Source: Sphingobium sp. SCG-1
GTDB lineage: Bacteria > Pseudomonadota > Alphaproteobacteria > Sphingomonadales > Sphingomonadaceae
Direction of reading: 5' to 3'
Length of the DNA stretch: 64,000 nt
NCBI RefSeq assembly: GCF_002953135.1
Contig: NZ_CP026372.1
Location: 372,001 to 436,000 of the forward strand
The notes beneath the pieces are model-generated. The model searched no databases. It was not told where the DNA came from and saw only the letters and a program-made list of their open reading frames with translations. Shown piece after piece: positions 42,986-51,366 of the stretch (within the stretch, counting starts at the first letter, position 1; each line of letters begins with the position of its first letter). Both the position numbers and the translations under genes were made by a program.

Positions 42986-45069
42986 CGGAGAAGACGGCAC
43001 GCATCGGTGTCGACATCGGCGGAACCTTCACTGACTTTGTCTTTCATGACGAGGCGCGTGGCATCACCCGGACCGGCAAGCGCCTGACGACACCCGACGA
43101 TCCGGGCAGAGCCATAGTCGAAGGCGTCAAGCGCTTGCTTGAGGAAACGAATTCACAGGCCGCCCAGATTCATAGCATCGTTCATGGAACGACCCTGATT
43201 ACCAACACCGTATTGGAGCGCACGGGAGCCAGAGTCGGACTGATCGCGACCAAGGGTTTCGCGGACACGCTCGAAATGGGGCATGAGACCCGTTACGATG
43301 TCGACGATCTATTTCAGCCTGCTGTTCCCGTAATCGTGCCACGCAATCTACGGCGTGGGGTGGCTGGCCGCTTGTACGCTGACGGACGGGAGCGTGAACC
43401 GCTTGATGTCTCTGGACTTGAGCGTGAAGTGCGGAGTTTAGTTGAAGACGAGAAGATTGAAGCTCTCGCAATCGCCTTTATGAATTCCTATCGCAATCCC
43501 ATGCATGAACTTCAGGCGAGGGAGGTCGTGAAGGACCTTTATCCTGATCTGCATCTGACCCTTTCATCGGCGGTAGCGCCCGAGATACGCGAGTATGAGC
43601 GGACCAACACGGCATGCGTTAACGCCTACGTGCAGCCGCGTGTTCATGGTTATCTCGATAAGCTGGTTGATGAACTGGCTGATCTCGGTTTCGACGGAGA
43701 TTTGTCAATCATGCTGTCCAGCGGCGGCCTCACCACCATTGAGGATGCCAAGGCGTTTCCCGTTCGTCTTATAGAATCTGGCCCCGCAGCTGGCGCCATG
43801 GCGGCCGCCTACATCGCTCGTCAGATCGGGGAAGATCACCTTATTTCGTTCGACATGGGTGGGACAACCGCCAAGATGTGCCTGATCGAAGAAGGCGAGC
43901 CGCACGTAAAGCACGACTTTGAAGCGGGCCGCTTGGAACGCTTCAAGAAGGGATCAGGTCTCCCGCTGAAAGTGACGGTCGTTGATATGATCGAAATCAG
44001 CGGCGGTGGCGGATCGATCGCGTCAATCGACAGGTTGGGGCTGATGAAGGTCGGACCGCGCAGCGCATCGTCAGTGCCTGGGCCCGTTGCCTACGGACGT
44101 GGCGGCACCGAACCTACGGTGACCGATGCCGACTTGATGTTGGGCTACCTTAACCCCCAGTTCTTCCTCGGCGGAGAAATGGAACTGGCTTTAGGCGCGG
44201 TGCAGGAGGCGATCACAACGAAGTTGAGCACTCCGCTCAAGATCGATGACGAAGCTTCCGCACGGGGCATTCAAGAGATCGTCAACGAAAGCATGGCTGC
44301 GGCGACACGCATGCATATGGCCGAAAAGGGTAAGGATCCACGTCGATATTCGATGCTAGCGTTTGGCGGTGCCGGGCCTGTTCACGCTTATGGCCTGGCA
44401 AAACTGCTAAAGGTGGAAAAGCTGATCGTGCCTATGGGCGCGGGCGTGATTTCCGCTTTCGGCTTCCTTGTCGCGGCGCCCGCCGTTGATGATGCACGCG
44501 GTTATCTCGCCCGGATCGATCGGATTGATTGGCAGCAAGTCAACGACCTGTTTGCGGACATGGAAAAGCAGGCGAGGGCGCAACTCGCCGGGGTCGGCGC
44601 CGGTACGGGAGAGGTGACGTTCGGATGGCAGGCAGATATGCGCTACTTTGGGCAGGGCTTTGAAGTCACGGTCCCATTGCCCACCGGTCCATTGGGTCCG
44701 GAGCATGTCGGGCAGGTTCGCGACGCTTTTGAAGCGACATACCGGGAGATGTTCGATCGCGTTGTCAAGAACCACCCCATCGAGGCAGTCAACTGGAGGC
44801 TTACCGCGTCGCTCCCAGCGCAATCGATCAGCTTGGCCCACGTACCGATTGATGCGCCTGCAGAGCGGCCTTCGCGGGATGTAAGCTTCCCCGGATTCGG
44901 ACGGGTCACAACACGCGTATTCGACCGTTATGCATTGAAGTCCGGTGATGAGATACCCGGTCCTGCCGTTTTCGAGGAGCGCGAAACGTCATTCGCAGTG
45001 GGTCCGGATGCCACCGTCCACGTTGACGAGCACGCCAATCTGATTGTGGCAATTAAGTACGCATCGTAG
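42982..45069 (+). CDS. hyuA: Hydantoinase A/oxoprolinase family subunit
   Basis: A 695-residue HyuA-type protein with an actin-like ATP-binding fold. It has GVDIGGTFTDFVF near 8-20, HGTTLITNTVLERTGARVGLI near 68-88, SFDMGGTTAKMCLI near 289-302, and FGGAGPVHAYGLAKLL near 459-474. It would phosphorylate its substrate for ring opening or carboxylation together with HyuB, to which it is coupled by an ATGA overlap. A 15-base terminator stem begins within its last codons and has the stop codon in the loop. The order here is B then A. It is convergent with the MmgE/PrpD gene. Confidence 0.88.
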   Translation: MTEKTARIGVDIGGTFTDFVFHDEARGITRTGKRLTTPDDPGRAIVEGVKRLLEETNSQAAQIHSIVHGTTLITNTVLERTGARVGLIATKGFADTLEMGHETRYDVDDLFQPAVPVIVPRNLRRGVAGRLYADGREREPLDVSGLEREVRSLVEDEKIEALAIAFMNSYRNPMHELQAREVVKDLYPDLHLTLSSAVAPEIREYERTNTACVNAYVQPRVHGYLDKLVDELADLGFDGDLSIMLSSGGLTTIEDAKAFPVRLIESGPAAGAMAAAYIARQIGEDHLISFDMGGTTAKMCLIEEGEPHVKHDFEAGRLERFKKGSGLPLKVTVVDMIEISGGGGSIASIDRLGLMKVGPRSASSVPGPVAYGRGGTEPTVTDADLMLGYLNPQFFLGGEMELALGAVQEAITTKLSTPLKIDDEASARGIQEIVNESMAAATRMHMAEKGKDPRRYSMLAFGGAGPVHAYGLAKLLKVEKLIVPMGAGVISAFGFLVAAPAVDDARGYLARIDRIDWQQVNDLFADMEKQARAQLAGVGAGTGEVTFGWQADMRYFGQGFEVTVPLPTGPLGPEHVGQVRDAFEATYREMFDRVVKNHPIEAVNWRLTASLPAQSISLAHVPIDAPAERPSRDVSFPGFGRVTTRVFDRYALKSGDEIPGPAVFEERETSFAVGPDATVHVDEHANLIVAIKYAS

Positions 45070-45086
45070 ATCGATGCGTACTTAAT
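45052..45086 (+). terminator. 15-base perfect hairpin enclosing the hyuA stop codon
   Basis: ATTAAGTACGCATCG at 45052-45066 pairs perfectly with CGATGCGTACTTAAT at 45072-45086. The five-base loop TAGAT contains the stop codon TAG (45067-45069). The AT-rich outer part supplies A- and T-rich ends on both strands. It is the longest perfect stem I saw in the window. Confidence 0.7.
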
Positions 45087-45148
45087 CTGACTTCTTATCC
45101 TGTGGCGCGAGGAAGTTGGGTGGGGTTGGCCGCTCTATTTGACCGGCT

Positions 45149-45178
45149 GGCCTGCCAGGCGCAACGCGACGGCAGGCC
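45149..45178 (-). terminator. Hairpin downstream of the MmgE/PrpD gene
   Basis: GGCCTGCC at 45149-45156 and GGCAGGCC at 45171-45178 form a perfect 8-base GC stem with a 14-base loop, ten bases past the end of the leftward MmgE/PrpD gene (45188). No T-run follows, so termination is probable but not certain. Confidence 0.45.
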
Positions 45179-45187
45179 GCGCTTGGA

Positions 45188-46579
45188 TTATTGTGATGCC
45201 TGTTCGGAAGAACGGGACATGGCTGCGAAGAGCAGCGCATAATCCTTCTGTTCTTCCAGCTTTGCTGTGAACTGCAATATGCTTCGTTGCGCCCTATCGG
45301 AAATATGCGCAGCCGCCATACGCCTGAACTTGCGTTCGAAATCGTTGTCGGTCATCGGGTTTTCAAGCGAACCCGGCCCACTTATCACTTCGTCGATCAG
45401 CGACGCTCCTGACGCTAGCTTAACTGTTACCCGGTTCGCCAAGTGCCTCGGGAATAGCGCGGTCAGGGCCGGATCTTCGGACACGGTAGTGACGGCCATA
45501 AGCGCAGCGATTTTTGGGTCAGCAATCCTTTCAGGAGTGTATGTATCGAGTGAAACGTCGCCATCGATGAGTGCACAGGCGACATTGTAAGGGAGGCTGT
45601 GGTCCGCGGTTTCACGCGTCTTCGGCTTGAACTTGTCTTCATCGGCCAGGACGCGGCGGTTGAACTCGGACGTCTCGATGTGGATGGCGGTGATATCATC
45701 GCCTGGTGCAATCTGTGACTTCAGGTTGATCCCAGCCCAGACTGCGGTGTGCAGTTCGCCATTCGTCGGGAAGGTCTTTGTAAGGGAACGCAGGATACTA
45801 TAATCCCCGTTATCCGGGTTGCCGAAGGCCTCTACATCGAGTTCGAAGGCCCCCGACAATTGTGCGAAGAATCCCATTTTCCCTTCGAAAATGGGGGAGG
45901 GACCAGTCATTCCGTGCCCAGCGAGTTGGGCCGCAAAAACGGCATTGCGCGCAGCATTTGCCGCCGAACAGCCTTTCCAATCCGACAAGGTGCCTGACCT
46001 CACCTGACGCATCGCGATGTGGCCATTAAGCGCCAGATTGATGGCCTGTTCGGTTTGCCCAACATTTAATTTCAGTAAACGAGAGGCCGCAGCCGCTACG
46101 GCGATGTTCACGTAATTCACATGATCCCAGCCGTGTTTGTTGAGGCTTGCCGCATCCTGCAGGCGCATCTGAATTTCATATGCTACTACGATTGCCGCCA
46201 TCAATTCCCTGCCGGGAATATTGCCCATTTCGGCAAGCGCGAGGCAGGCGAAGATGCTGTCGCTGGGATGCCCTGGTTCACGGCCCATGTATCCGTCATT
46301 ATAGTCGAGAAACCTTACCATCGCACCATTAGCGAAGGCGGCAAGATCTGGGGTGGTGCGAAGTGCCGTGCCGAATATTCCGGATGCCGAAACTGGCACC
46401 GTGCTGGCAAGGGCTATAGCGGCCTTGATCGGTGGAGCGTCATACGCGCCAAGCACACAAGCTAGGCTGTCCAAAAAACGTTGGCGGACACAAGCCAATA
46501 CCCCCTCAGGCAGGGCCGTAGCATCCAAATTGCAAGCATAACGCGCCAGGCGCGCGGCAAGCGGTTCTTGGGCCGTCAT
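45188..46579 (-). CDS. MmgE/PrpD family protein
   Basis: A 463-residue member of the family that includes 2-methylcitrate dehydratase (PrpD), cis-aconitate decarboxylase and iminodisuccinate epimerase. ATG 46579 (MTAQEPLAARLARYACNLD) is chosen because CGGAG precedes it; the frame is open to 46624. Visible family features are AFANGAMVRFLDYND near 80-94, then GREPGHPSDSIFACLALAE, an SDWKGCSAANAARNAVFAAQLA block near 195-216, and ADHSLPYNVACAL near 330. No 2-methylcitrate synthase or lyase (PrpC/PrpB) is nearby, so a propionate role is unlikely. It follows a CitMHS transporter on the same strand, so the substrate is probably an imported di- or tricarboxylate (inference). Confidence 0.87.
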   Translation of the reverse strand: MTAQEPLAARLARYACNLDATALPEGVLACVRQRFLDSLACVLGAYDAPPIKAAIALASTVPVSASGIFGTALRTTPDLAAFANGAMVRFLDYNDGYMGREPGHPSDSIFACLALAEMGNIPGRELMAAIVVAYEIQMRLQDAASLNKHGWDHVNYVNIAVAAAASRLLKLNVGQTEQAINLALNGHIAMRQVRSGTLSDWKGCSAANAARNAVFAAQLAGHGMTGPSPIFEGKMGFFAQLSGAFELDVEAFGNPDNGDYSILRSLTKTFPTNGELHTAVWAGINLKSQIAPGDDITAIHIETSEFNRRVLADEDKFKPKTRETADHSLPYNVACALIDGDVSLDTYTPERIADPKIAALMAVTTVSEDPALTALFPRHLANRVTVKLASGASLIDEVISGPGSLENPMTDNDFERKFRRMAAAHISDRAQRSILQFTAKLEEQKDYALLFAAMSRSSEQASQ

Positions 46580-46657
46580 ATGTTTCTCCGGAAAAGAGCA
46601 GAATGAACAAGAGTGGGCGGTCATCGCCGCTCCGGCATTGCTTCCAGTAGGTCGATC

Positions 46658-47956
46658 TCAGGCGACGATCGGTATTGCGCCGGTGAGGACTGCCGCGATC
46701 AGCAGAATGAGGCAGATCAATATCGCATACTTGAGCGCAAACCGCTGAACCTCGCCTACCTCCACTCCTAACAAGCCGCACGCCAAATAAACTGGCGCGA
46801 GTAGCGGGCTAAGCTGATGAACTGCCTGACCCATCAGGGAAGCGCGCGCGATCACTTCCGGTGGAATGCCGTGTACGGCCGCAGCTTGTGCCACCACGGG
46901 AACTATGCCGAAATAATAAGCGTCATTCGACATCACGAATGTCAACGGCATGCTGACGATTGCCATGACTGGGGCCAGATAAGGCCCCATCTCGTCTGGA
47001 ATCCCGGCAAGCAAGGCGCGGGCCATTGCATCAAGCATGCCCGTCCCCTCGAAGATACCGGTGAAAGAGCCTGCCGCGAAGATAAGCGCCACGATCATCA
47101 CGACGTTGCTGGCATGGGCTTCGATACGTTTGCGCTGGTCGTTCAGACGCGGGTAGTTTATGGTTGCAGCGATAGCGAAGCCGCCCATCATCAAGATCGG
47201 AAGCGGTGCGATTCCCAAGGATAAACCCACCATTAGTCCGAGAGTGAGCAACAGATTCGCCACGAACATATGCGGACGGCGTTCCGGCGGACTCGCTATC
47301 TCGACCATGGCACCCTGCCGCATGGTATCGTGAGTCCAGCCTAATCTCTTTCTTTCTCTACGGCCAAAAAGCCAAGCCAAACCGAACGTCGCCGCTAGCG
47401 TGATGAGGAGGGCGGGCAGGAGCGGCAAGAACACCTGGGAGACGAGATCGACCTTCAGTGCGGCAGCTACTCGAGCGCTTGGGCCTCCCCAGGGGACAAA
47501 GTTCAGCAGAGAATTAGTCAGGCTCAGTAGGGTTGCGAGGATTAAGGGATTCATGCCCAACGAACGATATACTGGTAGAAGGGCGGTAATGACGATCAGG
47601 GCGGTCGTGGTACCGTCGCCATCTATCGAAACCAAAGCCGACAGAGCGGCCGTGCCGATGGATATCCGCATCGGGTCGTTGCCAACGGAATGGATAATCC
47701 GTCGAACCAGTGGATCGAACAGGCCGGCGTCCATCATCAGGCCAAAATAAAGCACCGCAAAGGCAAGCAGCAGGGCAATCGGTGCGACGGCTATGATGCC
47801 CTTGATCATCATAGGTCCCAAATTGGACCCCGCACCGGCCAGGAGCCCAAACAGAATCGGGATCGCAATCAGCGCCACCAATGCTGAAAGACGCTTGGTC
47901 ATGATAAGTGAGATAAAGGTCGCGACAGTGGCGAAACCCAGCAATGCAAGCGGCAT
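46658..47956 (-). CDS. CitMHS-type inner-membrane carboxylate transporter (paralog 2)
   Basis: A 432-residue, multi-helix membrane protein from ATG 47956 (MPLALLGFATVATFISLIMTKRLSALVAL); the frame is open to 48034 but the shorter start aligns with the paralog at 11100. It shares MTKRLSALVAL, SIDGDGTTTALIVITALLPVYRSLG, FVPWGGPSARVAAAL and MSNDAYYFGIVPVVAQAA with paralog 1. A hydrophilic loop in the middle carries GRRERKRLGW. It is the first gene of a two-gene operon with MmgE/PrpD (78-base gap) and divergent from a GntR regulator. It probably imports the substrate of that enzyme. Confidence 0.88.
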   Translation of the reverse strand: MPLALLGFATVATFISLIMTKRLSALVALIAIPILFGLLAGAGSNLGPMMIKGIIAVAPIALLLAFAVLYFGLMMDAGLFDPLVRRIIHSVGNDPMRISIGTAALSALVSIDGDGTTTALIVITALLPVYRSLGMNPLILATLLSLTNSLLNFVPWGGPSARVAAALKVDLVSQVFLPLLPALLITLAATFGLAWLFGRRERKRLGWTHDTMRQGAMVEIASPPERRPHMFVANLLLTLGLMVGLSLGIAPLPILMMGGFAIAATINYPRLNDQRKRIEAHASNVVMIVALIFAAGSFTGIFEGTGMLDAMARALLAGIPDEMGPYLAPVMAIVSMPLTFVMSNDAYYFGIVPVVAQAAAVHGIPPEVIARASLMGQAVHQLSPLLAPVYLACGLLGVEVGEVQRFALKYAILICLILLIAAVLTGAIPIVA

Positions 47957-48013
47957 GATCAGATTTCCATAAGTGCGTTTGGAGGAAAGGTAGAAAGCGA
48001 TTGTCGCCACCAA

Positions 48014-48026
48014 GGCACATTGTGCC
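48014..48026. promoter_or_regulatory. Palindrome in the CitMHS / GntR divergent promoter
   Basis: GGCACA-T-TGTGCC is a perfect 6+6 dyad with a one-base centre, about 58 bases upstream of the CitMHS start and 40 upstream of the GntR start. Its size and place suit an operator for the dimeric GntR/FadR-type protein. Confidence 0.45.
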
Positions 48027-48066
48027 ATTCGCATAGTTGTTCGGAGATGCTAACGGTTCGTCCATT

Positions 48067-48825
48067 ATGCAAAAAAACAACCCAAGAGATCATTATGGCA
48101 GGGATTCTGGCCAGCGTGCCGAACCCGCTACACTTACGGTCCTCACGTCGGTACGTGAGTTGATTGTCACGGGCCGCGTTCCGGCTGGTACGCGGCTTGC
48201 GGCGGAAGCCATTGCCAAAGAGCTGGGCGTGTCGCGGACGCCGGTCCGCAGTGCGCTTGCCGTGCTGACAGCGGAAGGCCTCGTTTCCTACCATATCAAT
48301 CGAGGTTACGCCGTGCGCGATATCACGCTGCGTGATATTCTGGATGCAATTGAAGCCCGCGCTGTGTTGGAGAGCCGTGCTTGTGGATTGTCTATAGATT
48401 ATGGTTGGACAATCGGAGAACTTGAAAGTCTTCGCAACATGGTCTGGCAGGGGCGCGCGATCGTCGACCGCGGCGAATGGTCTGAAGAAATCGAAGGAGT
48501 GTGGTACAAACTTAACCGCGATTTTCACTCGATGGTAGTTCGCGTTTCGCGGAATCTTGCCATTCGCAATGCGATCCGCGTATGTCTGATCTATCCTGTT
48601 TTCGGGGACATAGCGCGGCTGTGCCCCGCCGTTGCCCCTTATGTGCCGCAGAGGTATCGAATCGTCCCGACAGCGCCTCCTGAGCACATTTGCAATTCCC
48701 AAGCAGATCACGAGGCAATCCTTGCGGCGATTGACGCGGAGGAAGCAGCAGTCGCTGAGCAATCCATGTTAGTCCATGTTATGAAATCAAAAAATAGGCT
48801 CGCTACTGTAACAACGCGCCGTTAA
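48067..48825 (+). CDS. GntR-family regulator (FadR/FCD group)
   Basis: A 252-residue regulator from ATG 48067 (the frame is open to TTG 48037). The N-terminal winged helix has GRVPAGTRLAAEAIAKELGVSRTPVRSALAVLTAEGLVSY near 36-75. An all-helical FCD-type effector domain follows, with EARAVLESRA near 97 and conserved acidic/His positions (DFHSMV; ADHEAIL) that in this group bind a metal and carboxylates. It is divergent from the CitMHS-MmgE/PrpD operon. The probable role is to repress that operon until a di- or tricarboxylate is bound (inference). Confidence 0.87.
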   Translation: MQKNNPRDHYGRDSGQRAEPATLTVLTSVRELIVTGRVPAGTRLAAEAIAKELGVSRTPVRSALAVLTAEGLVSYHINRGYAVRDITLRDILDAIEARAVLESRACGLSIDYGWTIGELESLRNMVWQGRAIVDRGEWSEEIEGVWYKLNRDFHSMVVRVSRNLAIRNAIRVCLIYPVFGDIARLCPAVAPYVPQRYRIVPTAPPEHICNSQADHEAILAAIDAEEAAVAEQSMLVHVMKSKNRLATVTTRR

Positions 48826-49007
48826 TACTCCACTGCCCTATGCATCCACAACTGTCAATATTGCATTCAATTGCTGTCAGGTGCACCGCAACAGGGGGCA
48901 GTTTTTGCTCAACGCGATAATTCTATATAGATTTTATTACTGCTCTAATGCGGGTGGCCCATATGCATCACTCCTTGCAAATGAAATGATAGGATTGCAT
49001 CCAGTTA

Positions 49008-49036
49008 TTGACTTTTTGAATCCCTAAACATAAATC
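49008..49036 (+). promoter_or_regulatory. Candidate sigma-70 promoter for TonB receptor 3
   Basis: TTGACT at 49008-49013, then exactly 17 bases, then TAAATC at 49031-49036, leaving about 30 bases to ATG 49073. The -35 is close to consensus and the -10 is weak. The surrounding 250 bases (48826-49072) are AT-rich and hold no gene. Confidence 0.35.
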
Positions 49037-49072
49037 CGGCCTCGAAACCTAAAAAGTGGCGGGAATAGAGGG

Positions 49073-51304
49073 ATGAGGATGGCATTGAAATCAAAGGCGG
49101 GTTTGTTCGGAGTGGCGGTGATCGCTCTTGCTTGGACCCAGGTCGCTTCGGCGCAAGAGATAAATTCCGGGACGGTAAATCCTCAGGGTCCGAGCAATGG
49201 CGCGGAGGGTAGCGTCAGCTCGTCAGCGCCGCAGGACATCATCGTAACTGCGCAACGGCGCAGCCAGAGCCTGCAAGATGTGCCGGTCACCGTTACTGTG
49301 TTTGGCGCGGAGCAAATCCAGAGTGCGCGGATACAGCGCGTGGAAGACGTGGTAACGCGTACCGTCGGCCTAAACTTCGATGCCTTTCCGGCCTCGCAAC
49401 CTCGCTTGGTGGTGCGCGGTATCGGTTCTTCCGATCGGGGTGCTGCAGGCGATCCGAGTTCAGCCGTTTTCTTGGATGACATCTATTTGGGCAGGCCTGC
49501 TGCAATTGCTTTCGACGCATTCGACATTGAGCGCATCGAAGTTCTCAAGGGGCCGCAGGGCACACTTTTCGGGCGCAATGTGGTTGGTGGCGCCATCAAC
49601 GTCATCACGCGCAAGCCGGACGTATCGGCTGTCGATGCGTCTTTTGAAACGACCTACGGCAATTATGATCGCTTCGATGCTGCTGGCTTCGTCAACATGC
49701 CGTTCGCGAACAATAGCGGTGCCATTCGGGCTAGCGCCTCTTATCGCAGCCATGATGGATATGTGCGTAATGCATTCCTGAATAGGGATGTAGACGATCA
49801 GGAAACGCTCAGTGGCCGGTTCCAATTTTTAGCCGAACCAATCGAGGATCTGAGGGTTCTCTTTACGGTCGATGGCACGCGAGATCGCGCGACTGGACCG
49901 GCCAACCACGTTCTGGAGCGTGATACGAGCGATCCGCGTTCGGGGCTTTACAGCGTCTATCAGGATCCCGATTTCACCTACGGATCGGATGTAGGCTATC
50001 AGAACCGCGATACGGTCGGTGTCCGTGGTGAGGTCAGTTATGACACGTCCCTTGCAACTGTAACTCTGCTCGGTTCTTACCGCGATCTGTCCTACGGATT
50101 GCGTTATGATTTCGACGGCGGGAATGCGGTGTCGACGTCGCCTGGGTTCAACAGGCTCAATATCGGCGGCGGCAATGACGAGCAGGCCGAGCTGAGCAGT
50201 CAGGAAATCCGTATATCCTCCCTGCCCACAAGCCCAGTGGAGTGGGTGGCTGGTTTTTACCACTATAATCAGCAGGTAGACCGGTCGGACATATTCATAC
50301 TTGACTCCCGTGCGGTTGCGCCAATCGCGCTGACTGAAATCTACAACCAGGACTCGTCGCTCGACAGCATCGCGTTCTTTGGCGACGTAACGGTGCCGCT
50401 TACCGATCAGTTCTCGGTCATAGGCGGCGCGCGTTATACGAAGGATGACAAGACCTATCGCGTCCGCAACACTGGCAGTCGCGTGCCTTTGCGTGGAAGT
50501 GAATTGTTCGATGTGACCACTTCTGCGTCATTTGATGCGGTTACCTGGCGCGCAGGTCTGAACTTCAAGCCTAATGCGGATCATCTGTTTTACGGCATGG
50601 TATCACGCGGATTTAAGAGCGGCGGTTTTCAGGAGACGCCGACTTCTGCACTCGATGCAGCGGCCGCCTATAATCCAGAGACGGCAACGCAGTACGAGAT
50701 CGGCCAGAAAAGCAGCTTTTTCAACGGTCGGCTGATCTGGAACAACACCTTGTTCTATCTTGACTACAAGGATCTTCAGACCCGCCAGGCTGACCCAACG
50801 ACAGGGGGCATCTTCACAACCAATGCGGGTGCGGCAACGATCAAGGGCTTTGAGACCCAACTGCAAGCGCGATTGTTTACCGGATTCAATTTGTCGGCTG
50901 CCTATGCCTATACCGATGGAACGTTCGACGTATATGTCGAGGATGGCGTTGATTTTGCGGGCAATCGCATCTCCCGTACGCCAAGGCACAAAGTATCGTT
51001 ATCGCCGTCCTACACCTACGAATTGGGAGGTCGGACCAATCTTACGATCGCGGCAGACTATCGTTACGAAAGCAAGATTTTCGACGACAATAGCAACCAG
51101 CCGCCCGAAATTCGCCCCGCGACGCACTTTATCGATGCGCGAGTAATATTGAACGGCATCGCAGATCATTTCTCTATGTCCCTCTGGGGTAAGAATTTGA
51201 CTGATGAGCGCACGCGGACATTTCAGTCAGTGTTCCTGGGCGCCAACTTTGGCGCTTACAATGAGCCACGTACTTACGGGGCAACGCTCCGGTGGGAATA
51301 CTGA
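49073..51304 (+). CDS. TonB-dependent receptor 3 (FDAFP subfamily)
   Basis: A 743-residue receptor. A signal peptide ends near QVASAQ, then the TonB-box-like DIIVTAQRR, a plug with LQDVPVTVTVFGAEQI, GLNFDAFPASQPRLVVRG and IEVLKGPQGTLFGRNVVGG, and a barrel ending RTYGATLRWEY. It is the most divergent of the three FDAFP receptors but keeps the GDPSSAVFLD(D/G)xYLGRP block and the SRGFKSGGFQETPTSALDAA counterpart of the SAALA motif. A gap of 62 bases separates it from the downstream AtuA pair and CoA ligase on the same strand, so receptor and enzymes may be co-expressed. Confidence 0.93.
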   Translation: MRMALKSKAGLFGVAVIALAWTQVASAQEINSGTVNPQGPSNGAEGSVSSSAPQDIIVTAQRRSQSLQDVPVTVTVFGAEQIQSARIQRVEDVVTRTVGLNFDAFPASQPRLVVRGIGSSDRGAAGDPSSAVFLDDIYLGRPAAIAFDAFDIERIEVLKGPQGTLFGRNVVGGAINVITRKPDVSAVDASFETTYGNYDRFDAAGFVNMPFANNSGAIRASASYRSHDGYVRNAFLNRDVDDQETLSGRFQFLAEPIEDLRVLFTVDGTRDRATGPANHVLERDTSDPRSGLYSVYQDPDFTYGSDVGYQNRDTVGVRGEVSYDTSLATVTLLGSYRDLSYGLRYDFDGGNAVSTSPGFNRLNIGGGNDEQAELSSQEIRISSLPTSPVEWVAGFYHYNQQVDRSDIFILDSRAVAPIALTEIYNQDSSLDSIAFFGDVTVPLTDQFSVIGGARYTKDDKTYRVRNTGSRVPLRGSELFDVTTSASFDAVTWRAGLNFKPNADHLFYGMVSRGFKSGGFQETPTSALDAAAAYNPETATQYEIGQKSSFFNGRLIWNNTLFYLDYKDLQTRQADPTTGGIFTTNAGAATIKGFETQLQARLFTGFNLSAAYAYTDGTFDVYVEDGVDFAGNRISRTPRHKVSLSPSYTYELGGRTNLTIAADYRYESKIFDDNSNQPPEIRPATHFIDARVILNGIADHFSMSLWGKNLTDERTRTFQSVFLGANFGAYNEPRTYGATLRWEY

Positions 51305-51366
51305 GCAATTTACGGGCATCGCAGGCATGTGCCTGTCGCCTGTGCGCTAACATCTAGGGAGCTGCC

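Noticed and set aside
45188..46579. Naming the MmgE/PrpD gene prpD (2-methylcitrate dehydratase)
   Set aside because: No prpC or prpB neighbours, and the family covers several different reactions; only the family name is supported.
51305..51366. Short dyad CAGGCA-TG-TGCCTG in the gap between TonB receptor 3 and AtuA
   Set aside because: Only six base pairs with a two-base centre and no clear terminator or operator context; could be chance in GC-rich DNA.
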